DNA of 14,928 bases from JBQCDV01 sp051960855 (GTDB lineage Bacteria > Actinomycetota > Actinomycetes > JAJZTN01). The position numbers and the translations under genes were made by a program. Each line of letters begins with the position of its first letter. Within the stretch, counting starts at the first letter, position 1. Positions 7,116-14,183 of this stretch are shown here, one piece after another. The stretch spans positions 1 to 14,928 of the forward strand of contig JBQCDV010000260.1 of NCBI GenBank assembly GCA_051960855.1. The letters are read 5' to 3'. The notes under the pieces are model-generated. The model was not told the origin of the DNA. It ran no database searches and saw nothing but the letters and a program-made list of their open reading frames with translations.

Positions 7116-7997
7116 ATGACGGAGGCGACCGGTGCTGCGGTCCCCGCCACCGGGCGCGACGGGCGGGAGAACCGCCTTGCGCCCGTCATCATCACCGTTC
7201 TCGGGCTCTACGCCCGGGAGGAGGGCAACTGGCTGTCGGTGGCCTCCCTCATCTCGCTGATGCGCGACGCCGCCGCCGCCGAACCGCAGGCGGTGCGATC
7301 GTCGGTCTCGCGGCTCAAGCGGCGCGGCGTCATCGAGAGCGAACGGCGCGGCGCGACCGCGGGCTACCGCCTCGCTCCCCCGACCGTCGAGCTGCTGGCG
7401 GAGGGAGACGTGCGCATCTTCGAACGCCGCCGCGCGACAGCTGAGGACGGCTGGCTGCTGGTCGTGTTCTCGGTGCCGGAGTCCGAGCGTGACAAGCGGC
7501 ACGCCCTTCGCGTCAGTCTGACGCGACTGGGGTTCGGCACGGCAGCCCCAGGCGTGTGGGTGGCGCCCGGCAACCTGGAGGCCGAGACCCGGCACACGCT
7601 CGAACGTCGCTGCCTGTCCCCCTACGTCGACCTCTTCCGCGGCGAGTACCTGGCCTTCGGGGACCCCACCGCCAAGGTCCGGGACTGGTGGGACCTCGAC
7701 GAGCTACGCGGTCTCTACCGGGGCTTCCTTGACCGGTATGAGCACCAGCTCGACGCGACCGCCGCAGGGCGGCTCGAGCCCGAGGACGCGTTCGGGGTGT
7801 ACGTCCCGATGCTGACGGACTGGCGCCGGCTGCCGTACCGCGACCCTGGCCTGCCGCTGACGCTGCTTCCTCCGGACTGGATCGGTGCGAGCGCGCGGGC
7901 CCTCTTCGACGAGCTGGACGCCGCCCTGCGGCCGCTCGCCCACGAGCACGCGCGCCGTGTCCTGCACGGCAGCGAGACACCGGCGTTCGGGACGTAG
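7116..7997 (+). CDS. PaaX-family transcriptional regulator
   Basis: This 293-residue protein has the three-part PaaX layout. An N-terminal winged helix (about 24-90; ITVLGLYAR..., then AVRSSVSRLKRRGVIESERRG as recognition helix and wing) is followed by a central Cas2-like ferredoxin fold (about 110-175, WLLVVFSVPESERDKRHALR and GVWVAPG) and a C-terminal helical domain. Family knowledge: E. coli PaaX represses phenylacetate catabolism and is released by phenylacetyl-CoA, so members tend to sense aryl-CoA thioesters. Here it lies convergent to, and 60 bases from, a gene for an aryl-CoA monooxygenase/reductase. The natural ligand would then be 2-aminobenzoyl-CoA, salicylyl-CoA or a later thioester (inference). 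Paired repeats upstream may give autoregulation. The ATG has no ribosome site. The family call is firm and the ligand unknown. Confidence 0.9.
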   Translation: MTEATGAAVPATGRDGRENRLAPVIITVLGLYAREEGNWLSVASLISLMRDAAAAEPQAVRSSVSRLKRRGVIESERRGATAGYRLAPPTVELLAEGDVRIFERRRATAEDGWLLVVFSVPESERDKRHALRVSLTRLGFGTAAPGVWVAPGNLEAETRHTLERRCLSPYVDLFRGEYLAFGDPTAKVRDWWDLDELRGLYRGFLDRYEHQLDATAAGRLEPEDAFGVYVPMLTDWRRLPYRDPGLPLTLLPPDWIGASARALFDELDAALRPLAHEHARRVLHGSETPAFGT

Positions 7998-8006
7998 GCG
8001 TCCTGC

Positions 8007-8026
8007 CGCCGGGCTCGTGGCCGGCG
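8007..8026. terminator. Candidate bidirectional hairpin between convergent genes
   Basis: CGCCGG at 8007-8012 and CCGGCG at 8021-8026 form a perfect 6-base-pair GC stem with an 8-base loop, in the 60-base gap between the stops of the PaaX-like gene and the monooxygenase/reductase gene. No T-rich tract follows on either strand, so it would not be a canonical intrinsic terminator. The position is suitable, but such GC palindromes are common in this genome. Confidence 0.3.
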
Positions 8027-8057
8027 CCTCAGTGCCTGAGCGTGCGACCGGCCTCGC

Positions 8058-10436
8058 TCAGCCGACCGCCACCGGCCGCGCGGCCGGCGTCCACCGCACG
8101 TGCACCTGCCCCGCCTCACCCTCGCGCAGCAACGCAAGGCGCGGCGGCACCTTGTCGGTGCGGGAGGTCGGCGGCTTGCGGCGTCCCGCCCGGAAGGGCA
8201 GCGGCCACGTGGCACCGTCACCGCGGTAGTCCTGCTCGGCGGCCGCATGCAGCGTCCACTGCGGGTCGTAGAGGTGAGTCCGGCCGAGTGCGCAAAGGTC
8301 GGCGCGACCGGCCAGCAGGATCGAGTTGACGTCGTCGTAGGAGGAGATGGCTCCGACAGCGATGACCTTGACCCCTGCGGGTGCCGCCACCTCCTGTCGG
8401 ATGCGGTCGGCGAACGGTGTCTGGTAGGACCGACCGAACGCCGGCTGCTCGTCCTTGGCCACCTGCCCGGACGACACGTCAATGGCGGCAGCGCCGTGCT
8501 CGACGAAGGCTCGCGCGATCTCGACGGCGTCGTGTTCGGTGTTGCCGTCCGGCATCCAGTCCGTCGCCGAGATGCGCACCGTGACGGGGATCGAGGCCGG
8601 CACCGCAGCGCGGACCGCGTCGAAGACCTCGAGCGGGAAGCGAAGCCTGTTGTCCAGGTAGCCGCCGTAATCGTCAGTTCGACGGTTAGAGATCGGCGAG
8701 AGGAACGACGACAGCAGGTAGCCGTGGGCGGCGTGCACCTCCACGAGGTCGAAGCCGGCCTCGACCCCGCGGCGCGCCGCTGCGACGAAGTCGGCGACGA
8801 CCCTGTCCATGTCCGCGCGCGTCATCTCGCGCGGCTCGTGGCAGCCTTCGCCGTACGGCAGTGGAGACGGGCCGATGACCTCCCAGTTGTCTGCGGGCAG
8901 CGGCTCGTCCATCCCCTCCCACATCAGCCGCGTCGAGCCCTTGCGCCCCGAGTGCCCCAGCTGCAGGCCCACTTTGGCCGCGCTGCGCTCGTGCACGAAG
9001 TCGGTGATGCGACGGTAGGCGTCCCGCTGCTCGTCGTTCCACAGCCCGGTGCACCCGGGAGTGATGCGCCCCTCCGGCGAGACGCAGACCATCTCGGTCA
9101 TGACGAGTCCCGCCCCGCCCAGGGCCTTGGAGCCGAGGTGCACGAGGTGGAAGTCGTTGGGCACCCCGTCCTGAGCCACGTACATGTCCATGGGAGACAC
9201 GATGACGCGGTTGGCCAGCCGCAGCGGGCCGATGTCGACCGGCTGGAACATCGCCGGTGCCACCTCCGCGGAGCCGCTCGCGGCAGCGAACGCGGTCTCG
9301 ATGCGGTGGGCGAAGTCGCGGTCACGTTCCTTGAGGTTCTCGAACGTGATGCGTCGGGAGCGGGTCAGGAGGTTGAAGCAGAACTGCGCCGGGTCCTGGT
9401 CCCGGTACATGCCGATGTTCTCGAACCACTCCAGGGATGCCTGGGCCGCACGCTGGGTGGACTCGACGACCGGCTTGCGCTCGACCTGGTAGGCCTGCAG
9501 CGCCTCCTCTACCGACGGGTGCTCATGCAGGCAGGCGGCCAGCGCGAGCGCGTCCTCCATTGCGAGCTTGGTGCCCGACCCGATCGAGAAGTGCGCGGTG
9601 TGGGCGGCATCCCCGAGCAGGACGACGTTGCCGTCGTGCCAGCACTCGTTGCGGACGGTGGTGAAGCTCAGCCACTTCGAGTTGTTGGTGAGGACGTCGT
9701 GGCCGCGCAGCTCGTCGGCGAAGATCTCCCGGATGCGCGACACGGCGTACTCGTCGGACTGCCCCGGCGGGAGGACCAGGTCCTCGGTGGCGTCGAAGCC
9801 AGCTCGGCGCCAGACGTCCTCGTGCATCTCCACGATGAAGGTCGAGCCGCTGTCGGAGTAGGGGTAGCCGTGGATCTGCATCGTCCCCCACTCCGTCTGC
9901 TTGATGACGAACTGGAAGGCCTCGAAGACGAGGTCGGTCCCGAGCCAGATGTACTTGTTGTGCCGGCGGTCAAGGCTGGGACGGAAGACGCCGGCGTAGC
10001 GGGTGCGCACCTGTGAGTTGACACCGTCGGAGGCGACTACGAGGTCAAAGCTCCGGCGCAGCTCGTCGACGTCCGGCGCCTCGGTGCGGTAGTGGGTCTT
10101 GACGCCGAGCTCCGCCACTCGCTCCTGCATGATGCGCAGCAGGTCCTTGCGGCCCATCGCCGCGAAACCCTGACCGCCGACCGTGAACGACTCGCCGTTG
10201 ACGTCGATGTCGATGTCGGTCCACCGTGCGAACCGGCGCGACATCCGGTCGTGGATGACCGTGTCCGCGTTGTCGATCGCTCCCAGGGTCTCGTCGGAGA
10301 AGACGACGCCGAAGCCGAACGTGTCATCGGGGGCGTTGCGCTCCCACACGGTGATGTCGTGGCTGGCGTCCAGCTGCTTGAGCAGCGCGGCGAGGTACAG
10401 GCCACCGGGGCCTCCGCCGACGATCGCGACGTTCAC
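8058..10436 (-). CDS. Bifunctional aryl-CoA flavin monooxygenase / Old Yellow Enzyme reductase (2-aminobenzoyl-CoA monooxygenase/reductase type)
   Basis: This 792-residue fusion joins two flavoenzymes. Residues 1-370 are a class A flavoprotein monooxygenase, with VAIVGGGPGG (3-12) for FAD, SDGVNSQVR (136-144) and the second FAD motif GDAAHTAHFSIGSG (275-288). Residues 395-740 are an Old Yellow Enzyme domain, with LANRVIVSPMDMY (407-419), LQLGHSGRKG (491-500), the HAAHGYLLSSFLSP active-site helix (568-581) and the phosphate-binding end VGAISS...LGRTHL. In Azoarcus evansii such an enzyme hydroxylates 2-aminobenzoyl-CoA at C5 with O2 and NADH, then reduces the ring to 2-amino-5-oxocyclohex-1-ene-1-carboxyl-CoA. 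Databases also label the architecture salicylyl-CoA 5-hydroxylase/oxidoreductase, and residues alone do not settle the substrate. The GTG start at 10436 has AGAGG 5 bases upstream and lies 9 bases after the ligase stop, so it is the last gene of the operon. Confidence 0.92.
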   Translation of the reverse strand: MNVAIVGGGPGGLYLAALLKQLDASHDITVWERNAPDDTFGFGVVFSDETLGAIDNADTVIHDRMSRRFARWTDIDIDVNGESFTVGGQGFAAMGRKDLLRIMQERVAELGVKTHYRTEAPDVDELRRSFDLVVASDGVNSQVRTRYAGVFRPSLDRRHNKYIWLGTDLVFEAFQFVIKQTEWGTMQIHGYPYSDSGSTFIVEMHEDVWRRAGFDATEDLVLPPGQSDEYAVSRIREIFADELRGHDVLTNNSKWLSFTTVRNECWHDGNVVLLGDAAHTAHFSIGSGTKLAMEDALALAACLHEHPSVEEALQAYQVERKPVVESTQRAAQASLEWFENIGMYRDQDPAQFCFNLLTRSRRITFENLKERDRDFAHRIETAFAAASGSAEVAPAMFQPVDIGPLRLANRVIVSPMDMYVAQDGVPNDFHLVHLGSKALGGAGLVMTEMVCVSPEGRITPGCTGLWNDEQRDAYRRITDFVHERSAAKVGLQLGHSGRKGSTRLMWEGMDEPLPADNWEVIGPSPLPYGEGCHEPREMTRADMDRVVADFVAAARRGVEAGFDLVEVHAAHGYLLSSFLSPISNRRTDDYGGYLDNRLRFPLEVFDAVRAAVPASIPVTVRISATDWMPDGNTEHDAVEIARAFVEHGAAAIDVSSGQVAKDEQPAFGRSYQTPFADRIRQEVAAPAGVKVIAVGAISSYDDVNSILLAGRADLCALGRTHLYDPQWTLHAAAEQDYRGDGATWPLPFRAGRRKPPTSRTDKVPPRLALLREGEAGQVHVRWTPAARPVAVG

Positions 10437-10445
10437 TGCTTCCTC

Positions 10446-12149
10446 TCACACCGAGGAGGCAAGAGTGCTTGCCCCCTCGCCCTTGGCGCTCTCGGCCCTG
10501 GCGCTCTCGGCCCTGACGCTCTCGTCTCTGACGCTGTTGCGGAGGACGTAGTGCTGGAGTTTGCCGCTGCTGTTGCGAGGCAGGGAGTCGCAGAAGCGCA
10601 CCTCCCGGGGGTACTTGTACGGCGCGAGCTGGGCCTTCACGTGGTCCTGCAGCTCCTTCGCCTTGGCGGCATCCCCCACCACGCCCTCGCGCAGCACGAC
10701 GAAGGCGCACACGATGGCGCCGCGGTCGGGATCAGGCTTGCCGACCACCGCGGTCTCGACGACGTCAGGGTGGGTGTCGATCGCGGCCTCGACCTCGGCG
10801 CCGGCGATGTTGTAGCCCGAGGACACGATCATGTTGTCGGTCCGCGAGCAGTAGTAGAAGTAGCCGTCCTCGTCCCGGTAGAAGGCATCGCCGGTGAGGT
10901 TCCACCCGCCCTCGACGTAGACCGCCTGTCGCTCGTCGTCGAGGTAGCGGCAGCCGACCGGGCCGATGACGGCGAGGCGCCCCTCGACTCCCGGGGCAGC
11001 TTCCTGGCCGTCGAGGTCGAGGATGGTGGCGCGGTAGCCCGGGACGGGCCGGCCAGTGGCTCCGGGACGGATGTCGTCGCCGGCCGCGGAGATGAAGATG
11101 TGCAGCATCTCCGTCGCACCGATCCCGTCGATGATGCGCAGCCCGATCTCGGACTCGACCTGCTGCCACACCGCCTGCGGAATGTGCTCGCCGGCGCTGA
11201 CCGCGGCGCGGAGTCCGGCCAGCTGCCCGATCTTCCCGGACTTCAGGATCTGCCGGTAGCCGGTCGGCGCGGTGGCGAGCACCGTCACGCCGTGCTCCTG
11301 CACGAGGTCGGCCAGACGAGCAGGAGGCGCGGACTCCACGAGGAACGCGCAAGCGCCGGCGCGCAGCGGGAAGACGACCAGCATCCCCAGCCCGAAGGTG
11401 AACCCGAGCGGGGCGGTGCAGGCGACCAGGTCGTCGGGCCGCAGCTGCAGCACGTGTCGGCCGAAGGTGTTGTCGATCGACAGCAGGTCGCGGTGGAAGT
11501 GCGTGGTGATCTTCGGTGAGCCGGTGCTGCCCGAGGTCGGGCCGAACAGCGCGACGTCGTCGGCCGCCGTGTCGACGTTGTCGAACACTCCGTCGTGGCC
11601 CGCAGCGCGCTGCACGAGGTCGTCCTCGCCCTCGCCGCCCATCCCGACGACGGTGAGGTCGGGGTACTCGGCGTCGCGCATCACCTCGACGTCCGTCAGG
11701 AAGCGGACGTCCACCAGGGCGACAGTCGGCCGGGCCTTCGCCACGATCGGCGAGAGGTCCCGCGACCGGAGGGCGGGCATCGTCGTCACGGCGATGGCGC
11801 CGGCCTTCAGGACGCCGAGCCAGGCTGCGACCATCCAGGGGGTGTTGGGCGCGCGCAGCAGCACCCGGTTGCCGGGGACGACCCCGAGGTCCTGGGAGAG
11901 CACCTGCGCGACCTGGTTGGCCCGCTGCAGCAGCTCGCCGTAGGACCACTGCTCGCCGGCGTCGGTCCGCAGCGCGGGCCGGTCGGGCCCGAACCTGCGC
12001 ACGGCCTCGTCGATCAGCGCCGCGCCGGCGTTCAGGCGCTCGGGGTACTGCAGCTCGGGCGTGGCGAACTCCAGCACCGGCCACTGGTCTGCCGGGGGTA
12101 GGTGGTCCCGCGCGAACGTGTCGACGTGGGCGCTGGGTGACAGCTGCAT
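10446..12149 (-). CDS. Benzoate/2-aminobenzoate-type CoA ligase (acyl-adenylate enzyme)
   Basis: This 567-residue ANL-superfamily ligase activates an aromatic acid to its CoA thioester through an adenylate. Readable motifs are the P-loop PTSGSTGSPK (204-213), GIGATEMLHIF (342-352), the ribose-binding Asp in LTGDAF (418-423), RTDNMIVSSGYNI (436-448) and the C-domain lysine in NSSGKLQ (526-532). TEMLHIF is characteristic of benzoate/2-aminobenzoate ligases rather than fatty-acid or 4-coumarate ligases. It sits directly before the aryl-CoA monooxygenase/reductase, so anthranilate (or salicylate) is the expected substrate. ATG at 12149 has GAGAGG 7 bases upstream; the frame extends 65 codons further 5' into the thioesterase gene without similarity. 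Oddly, the C-terminus carries a short tandem-repeat tail (about 539-558, units like ARAES) beyond the usual family end. Confidence 0.92.
   Translation of the reverse strand: MQLSPSAHVDTFARDHLPPADQWPVLEFATPELQYPERLNAGAALIDEAVRRFGPDRPALRTDAGEQWSYGELLQRANQVAQVLSQDLGVVPGNRVLLRAPNTPWMVAAWLGVLKAGAIAVTTMPALRSRDLSPIVAKARPTVALVDVRFLTDVEVMRDAEYPDLTVVGMGGEGEDDLVQRAAGHDGVFDNVDTAADDVALFGPTSGSTGSPKITTHFHRDLLSIDNTFGRHVLQLRPDDLVACTAPLGFTFGLGMLVVFPLRAGACAFLVESAPPARLADLVQEHGVTVLATAPTGYRQILKSGKIGQLAGLRAAVSAGEHIPQAVWQQVESEIGLRIIDGIGATEMLHIFISAAGDDIRPGATGRPVPGYRATILDLDGQEAAPGVEGRLAVIGPVGCRYLDDERQAVYVEGGWNLTGDAFYRDEDGYFYYCSRTDNMIVSSGYNIAGAEVEAAIDTHPDVVETAVVGKPDPDRGAIVCAFVVLREGVVGDAAKAKELQDHVKAQLAPYKYPREVRFCDSLPRNSSGKLQHYVLRNSVRDESVRAESARAESAKGEGASTLASSV
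10481..10540. repeat. 15-base tandem repeat (four units) in the 3' end of the CoA ligase gene
   Basis: Units begin at 10481, 10496, 10511 and 10526, each close to CCCTGGCGCTCTCGG. The first three differ at one or a few bases and the fourth is more diverged. Because the unit is a multiple of three it keeps frame and adds pentapeptides of the form (A/V)-(R/K)-(A/D/G)-E-S to the ligase tail. It looks like a small minisatellite made by slippage or unequal exchange. Confidence 0.85.
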
Positions 12150-12181
12150 CGGGTGTCCTCTCGTCCCCGGGCGCCGCGGCC

Positions 12182-12200
12182 GCTGAGCTCTTTGCTCAGC
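12182..12200. repeat. Perfect 7-bp inverted repeat at the thioesterase-ligase junction
   Basis: GCTGAGC (12182-12188) and GCTCAGC (12194-12200) are exact inverted copies with a 5-base loop. They overlap the thioesterase stop codon (12196-12198) in the 46-base gap before the ligase start, on the operon's transcript. There is no following U-tract, so it is more likely an mRNA-stability or processing hairpin, or a partial attenuator, than a true terminator. Confidence 0.5.
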
Positions 12201-13149
12201 CGGCTCGCAGCATTCCTTCCTGAACGACGCTGGCGAGGTGCTGGCCGTCGCGGGTGAAGAACCGCCCGACACCGAGACCGCGTCCTGACCCGGCGTGGCC
12301 GGCCTCCTGGGCGTAGAGCAGCCAGTCCTCGACCTGCCCAGCACTCGGCACGGCGTGGAACCACATCGCGTGATCGAGGCTGGCCGTCACCAGCCCCGGC
12401 TGGGCCCACGCCATACCCAGCACCCGCAGCACCGGCTCGAGGATGGTGTAGTCGCACACGTAGGCGAGGGCGGCCAGGTCCCGCTGCGCGCGGGAGAGCC
12501 CGGGGACGGGACGCAGCGCATCAAACGGCCGCACCCAGACCGCCTGCGCGGGCGACCGCTCCCCCTCGACCTGGAGATAGACGGGGCCGGGGACGTGCCG
12601 CATGTCAAAGCTGCGGCCACGGCTCCAGTACGCCCGCGACTGGTCGGTCATCGTGTGCGGCGCCATCGCGCCGCCCGCGCCATCGGCGAGGTAGGTCTCC
12701 GACGGGGGCAGGCTCTCTGGGGGCGCCACGTCGGGTGGCGCCGGAGCGAAGGCGCCGCCCGGCTCCCCCGCCGCAAACGAGGCGAGGGCGACGTACACCG
12801 CCTTGCCGCCCTGGTAGCCCCGGACCTGACGCGTGCTGTAGCCGCGGCCGTCGCGCAGGATCTCGACCTCGTAGACGACCTCGGCGCCGATGTCCGCGGG
12901 ACGCATGAAGTAGGAGTGCATCGAGTGCAGCGACTTGGCGCCGGCGCCCTCGTCGGGGACCGTGCGCATCGCGGCCGCGGCCGCCGCCGCTACCAGGTCA
13001 CCGCCATACGCCTTCGGCCACGGGCACGGTTGCGTGGTGGCGGCGAAAGCCCGGTCGAAATGCGTGGGCTCGCACTCGGTGAGGGTCACCGCCTGCGCGA
13101 ACGGCGCCGACGTGGCCGCGCGCGTGACGTCGTCGAGCTGGTCGGTCAC
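12196..13149 (-). CDS. TesB-type acyl-CoA thioesterase (double hotdog)
   Basis: This 317-residue protein has the tandem hotdog layout of acyl-CoA thioesterase II. The first domain shows PKAYGGDLVAAAA (around 45-57) and the central helix-strand SLHSMHSYFMRPAD. The second shows ASLDHAMWFHA and the terminal GRGLGVGRFFTRDGQHLASV...QEG, with the Asp, Thr/Ser and Gln positions of the TesB active site. It hydrolyses a CoA thioester to acid plus CoA. In this operon it could release gentisate-like product from a hydroxylated aryl-CoA, or rescue CoA from dead-end thioesters (inference). The start is GTG at 13149, overlapping the cupin stop as GTGA; no clear ribosome site precedes it, so translation is probably coupled. 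An alanine run near residue 55 comes from a GC-rich GCC/GCG stretch. Confidence 0.9.
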   Translation of the reverse strand: MTDQLDDVTRAATSAPFAQAVTLTECEPTHFDRAFAATTQPCPWPKAYGGDLVAAAAAAAMRTVPDEGAGAKSLHSMHSYFMRPADIGAEVVYEVEILRDGRGYSTRQVRGYQGGKAVYVALASFAAGEPGGAFAPAPPDVAPPESLPPSETYLADGAGGAMAPHTMTDQSRAYWSRGRSFDMRHVPGPVYLQVEGERSPAQAVWVRPFDALRPVPGLSRAQRDLAALAYVCDYTILEPVLRVLGMAWAQPGLVTASLDHAMWFHAVPSAGQVEDWLLYAQEAGHAGSGRGLGVGRFFTRDGQHLASVVQEGMLRAG

Positions 13150-13622
13150 GGGCGGTCGAGCCAGTGGGCGAGGTCGGCGTCGGGGATGTCCTCGAGGTTG
13201 ACGACGATGTTGTCGGGAGTCCGGGTCGTCATCCACGTCAACGGCCGGTTGCGGTCGAGATTGCACTCGACGTGCGGCAGCTGCGGCGGCACGAACACCC
13301 AGTCGCCCTCCTCCATGTCGAGGTAGTCCTCAAAACGCGGGCCGAAGTAGATGCGGGCCCGACCTTCCAGCACGTAGCCACCGGTCTCGGCCTCGCCGTG
13401 GTGGTGAGGGACCGACCGGTAGCCAGGCTCGTTGCGCACCTTCCCGAACCAGATACGCGTGGCAGGGGTGTTCTCGCGGCTGACACCGGCGACGCGAGAG
13501 GCACCCTCGGACTGCCCGGTCCGCTCCGACTCCAGGCCGCCGCGCGTGACGACGGGCACGACGGGCACGACGAGGCCACCGAGGAATCCGTCAGCGCGTC
13601 CCGCGCTGTCTACCGGCTGCAT
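13146..13622 (-). CDS. Small single-domain cupin protein
   Basis: This 158-residue protein contains one cupin barrel. Cupin motif 1 reads HHHGEAETGGYVLEG (73-87), with two to three His and Glu79 as metal ligands. Motif 2 reads GDWVFVPPQLPHVECN (106-121), with His117 as the remaining ligand. The ligand set is therefore intact for Fe, Mn or Ni, and enzymatic (dioxygenase, isomerase) or ligand-binding roles are both possible. At half the length of bicupin gentisate dioxygenases it is not an ordinary member of that family. ATG at 13622 has GGGAG 5 bases upstream; a GTG four codons earlier (13634) is also possible. The N-terminus carries an odd VVPVVPVV run from a 9-base DNA repeat. It is the first gene of the aryl-CoA operon and overlaps the thioesterase start by 4 bases. 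Confidence 0.87.
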   Translation of the reverse strand: MQPVDSAGRADGFLGGLVVPVVPVVTRGGLESERTGQSEGASRVAGVSRENTPATRIWFGKVRNEPGYRSVPHHHGEAETGGYVLEGRARIYFGPRFEDYLDMEEGDWVFVPPQLPHVECNLDRNRPLTWMTTRTPDNIVVNLEDIPDADLAHWLDRP

Positions 13623-13664
13623 GCGATCTCCCACTCTGCCTCGGACCTGGTCGCGGATATGGCC

Positions 13665-13670
13665 TAGTCT
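13665..13670 (+). promoter_or_regulatory. Candidate -10 element for the Rid-family gene
   Basis: TAGTCT matches TANNNT on the plus strand and would start transcription about 40 bases upstream of the Rid-family ATG. No clear -35 is visible. It lies back to back with the minus-strand TTGACA of the aryl-CoA operon, so the two promoters would share a control region. Confidence 0.3.
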
Positions 13671-13693
13671 TCACGACCGTCAGAAGATGTCAA
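13668..13693 (-). promoter_or_regulatory. Candidate promoter/operator region of the aryl-CoA operon
   Basis: On the minus strand a perfect TTGACA (13693-13688) lies about 65 bases upstream of the cupin ATG. The region just downstream of it contains an inverted pair TCTTC/GAAGA (13668-13672 and 13683-13687) enclosing CTGACGGTCG (13683-13674), which resembles the CAGTCGGTCG repeats before the PaaX-like gene. No convincing -10 hexamer is found at normal spacing. The operator reading is an inference. Confidence 0.4.
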
Positions 13694-13717
13694 TACGCAC
13701 CGACGCGGAGGCGCGTG

Positions 13718-14137
13718 ATGCCGCCCATCCCGGTCAACCCCGCCGCCCTTCCGGCGCCGAGCGGCTACTCCCACGGCACCCTGGTGGGCAACACGCTCTA
13801 TCTCGGGGGGCAGACCGCGCTGGACAGCTCGATGCGGATCGTCGCCGGGGGCATCGTCGAGCAGTTCCGGCAGGCCTTCAGCAACGTGCTCACGACGCTG
13901 CGGGAGGTTGGCGGCGAGCCGGGCGACCTGGTCAGCGTGACGATCTACCTGACCGACATTCCCGACTACCAGGCGCACGGCCGCGAGATCGGCCAGGTGT
14001 GGCGCGAGCTGGCCGGCGCGGTCTACCCGGCCATGGCCGGCATCGGCTGCACCGCGCTCTGGCAGCCGGAGGCGCTCATCGAGATCCTTGGCGTCGCGGT
14101 GATCCCCGACGAGCGGCTGCGCGTCCCCGAAGCCTGA
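13718..14137 (+). CDS. Rid-family (YjgF/YER057c/UK114) protein lacking the catalytic arginine
   Basis: This 139-residue protein has the Rid fold, with VGNTLYLGGQTALD (23-36), EQFRQAFSNVLTTLREVGG and VSVTIYLTDIPDYQ (73-84). RidA enzymes form trimers and hydrolyse reactive enamines/imines to ketones plus ammonia. The family's key Arg (Arg105 in E. coli RidA, in a P-A-R-S context) is replaced by Met106 in YPAMAGIGC here, so this is a Rid4-7-like branch member without the classical catalytic residue. The gene diverges from the head of the aryl-CoA operon. The expected product of the monooxygenase/reductase, a 2-amino-cyclohexene-carboxyl-CoA, is itself an enamine, which makes a pathway role attractive but unproved. 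ATG at 13718 follows GGAGG by 6 bases; a GTG one codon earlier is too close to that site. Confidence 0.9.
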   Translation: MPPIPVNPAALPAPSGYSHGTLVGNTLYLGGQTALDSSMRIVAGGIVEQFRQAFSNVLTTLREVGGEPGDLVSVTIYLTDIPDYQAHGREIGQVWRELAGAVYPAMAGIGCTALWQPEALIEILGVAVIPDERLRVPEA

Positions 14138-14183
14138 GCAAAATCAGACGACCCTGGCGGAACGGCGCACCCGATGCCCGAGC

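Noticed and set aside
8100..10016. A 638-codon open frame on the plus strand opposite the monooxygenase/reductase gene
   Set aside because: It is an antisense shadow: in GC-rich DNA with G/C third positions the opposite strand lacks stops. Its translation is low in recognisable motifs, rich in Arg/Val/Asp/Gly, and the minus-strand frame has full domain signatures.
13153..13165. A 13-base string (CGGTCGAGCCAGT) identical to part of the repeat region upstream of the PaaX-like gene (7073-7085)
   Set aside because: It lies within cupin coding sequence, and a single shared 13-mer is expected by chance in 15 kb of GC-rich DNA, so I did not count it as an operator.
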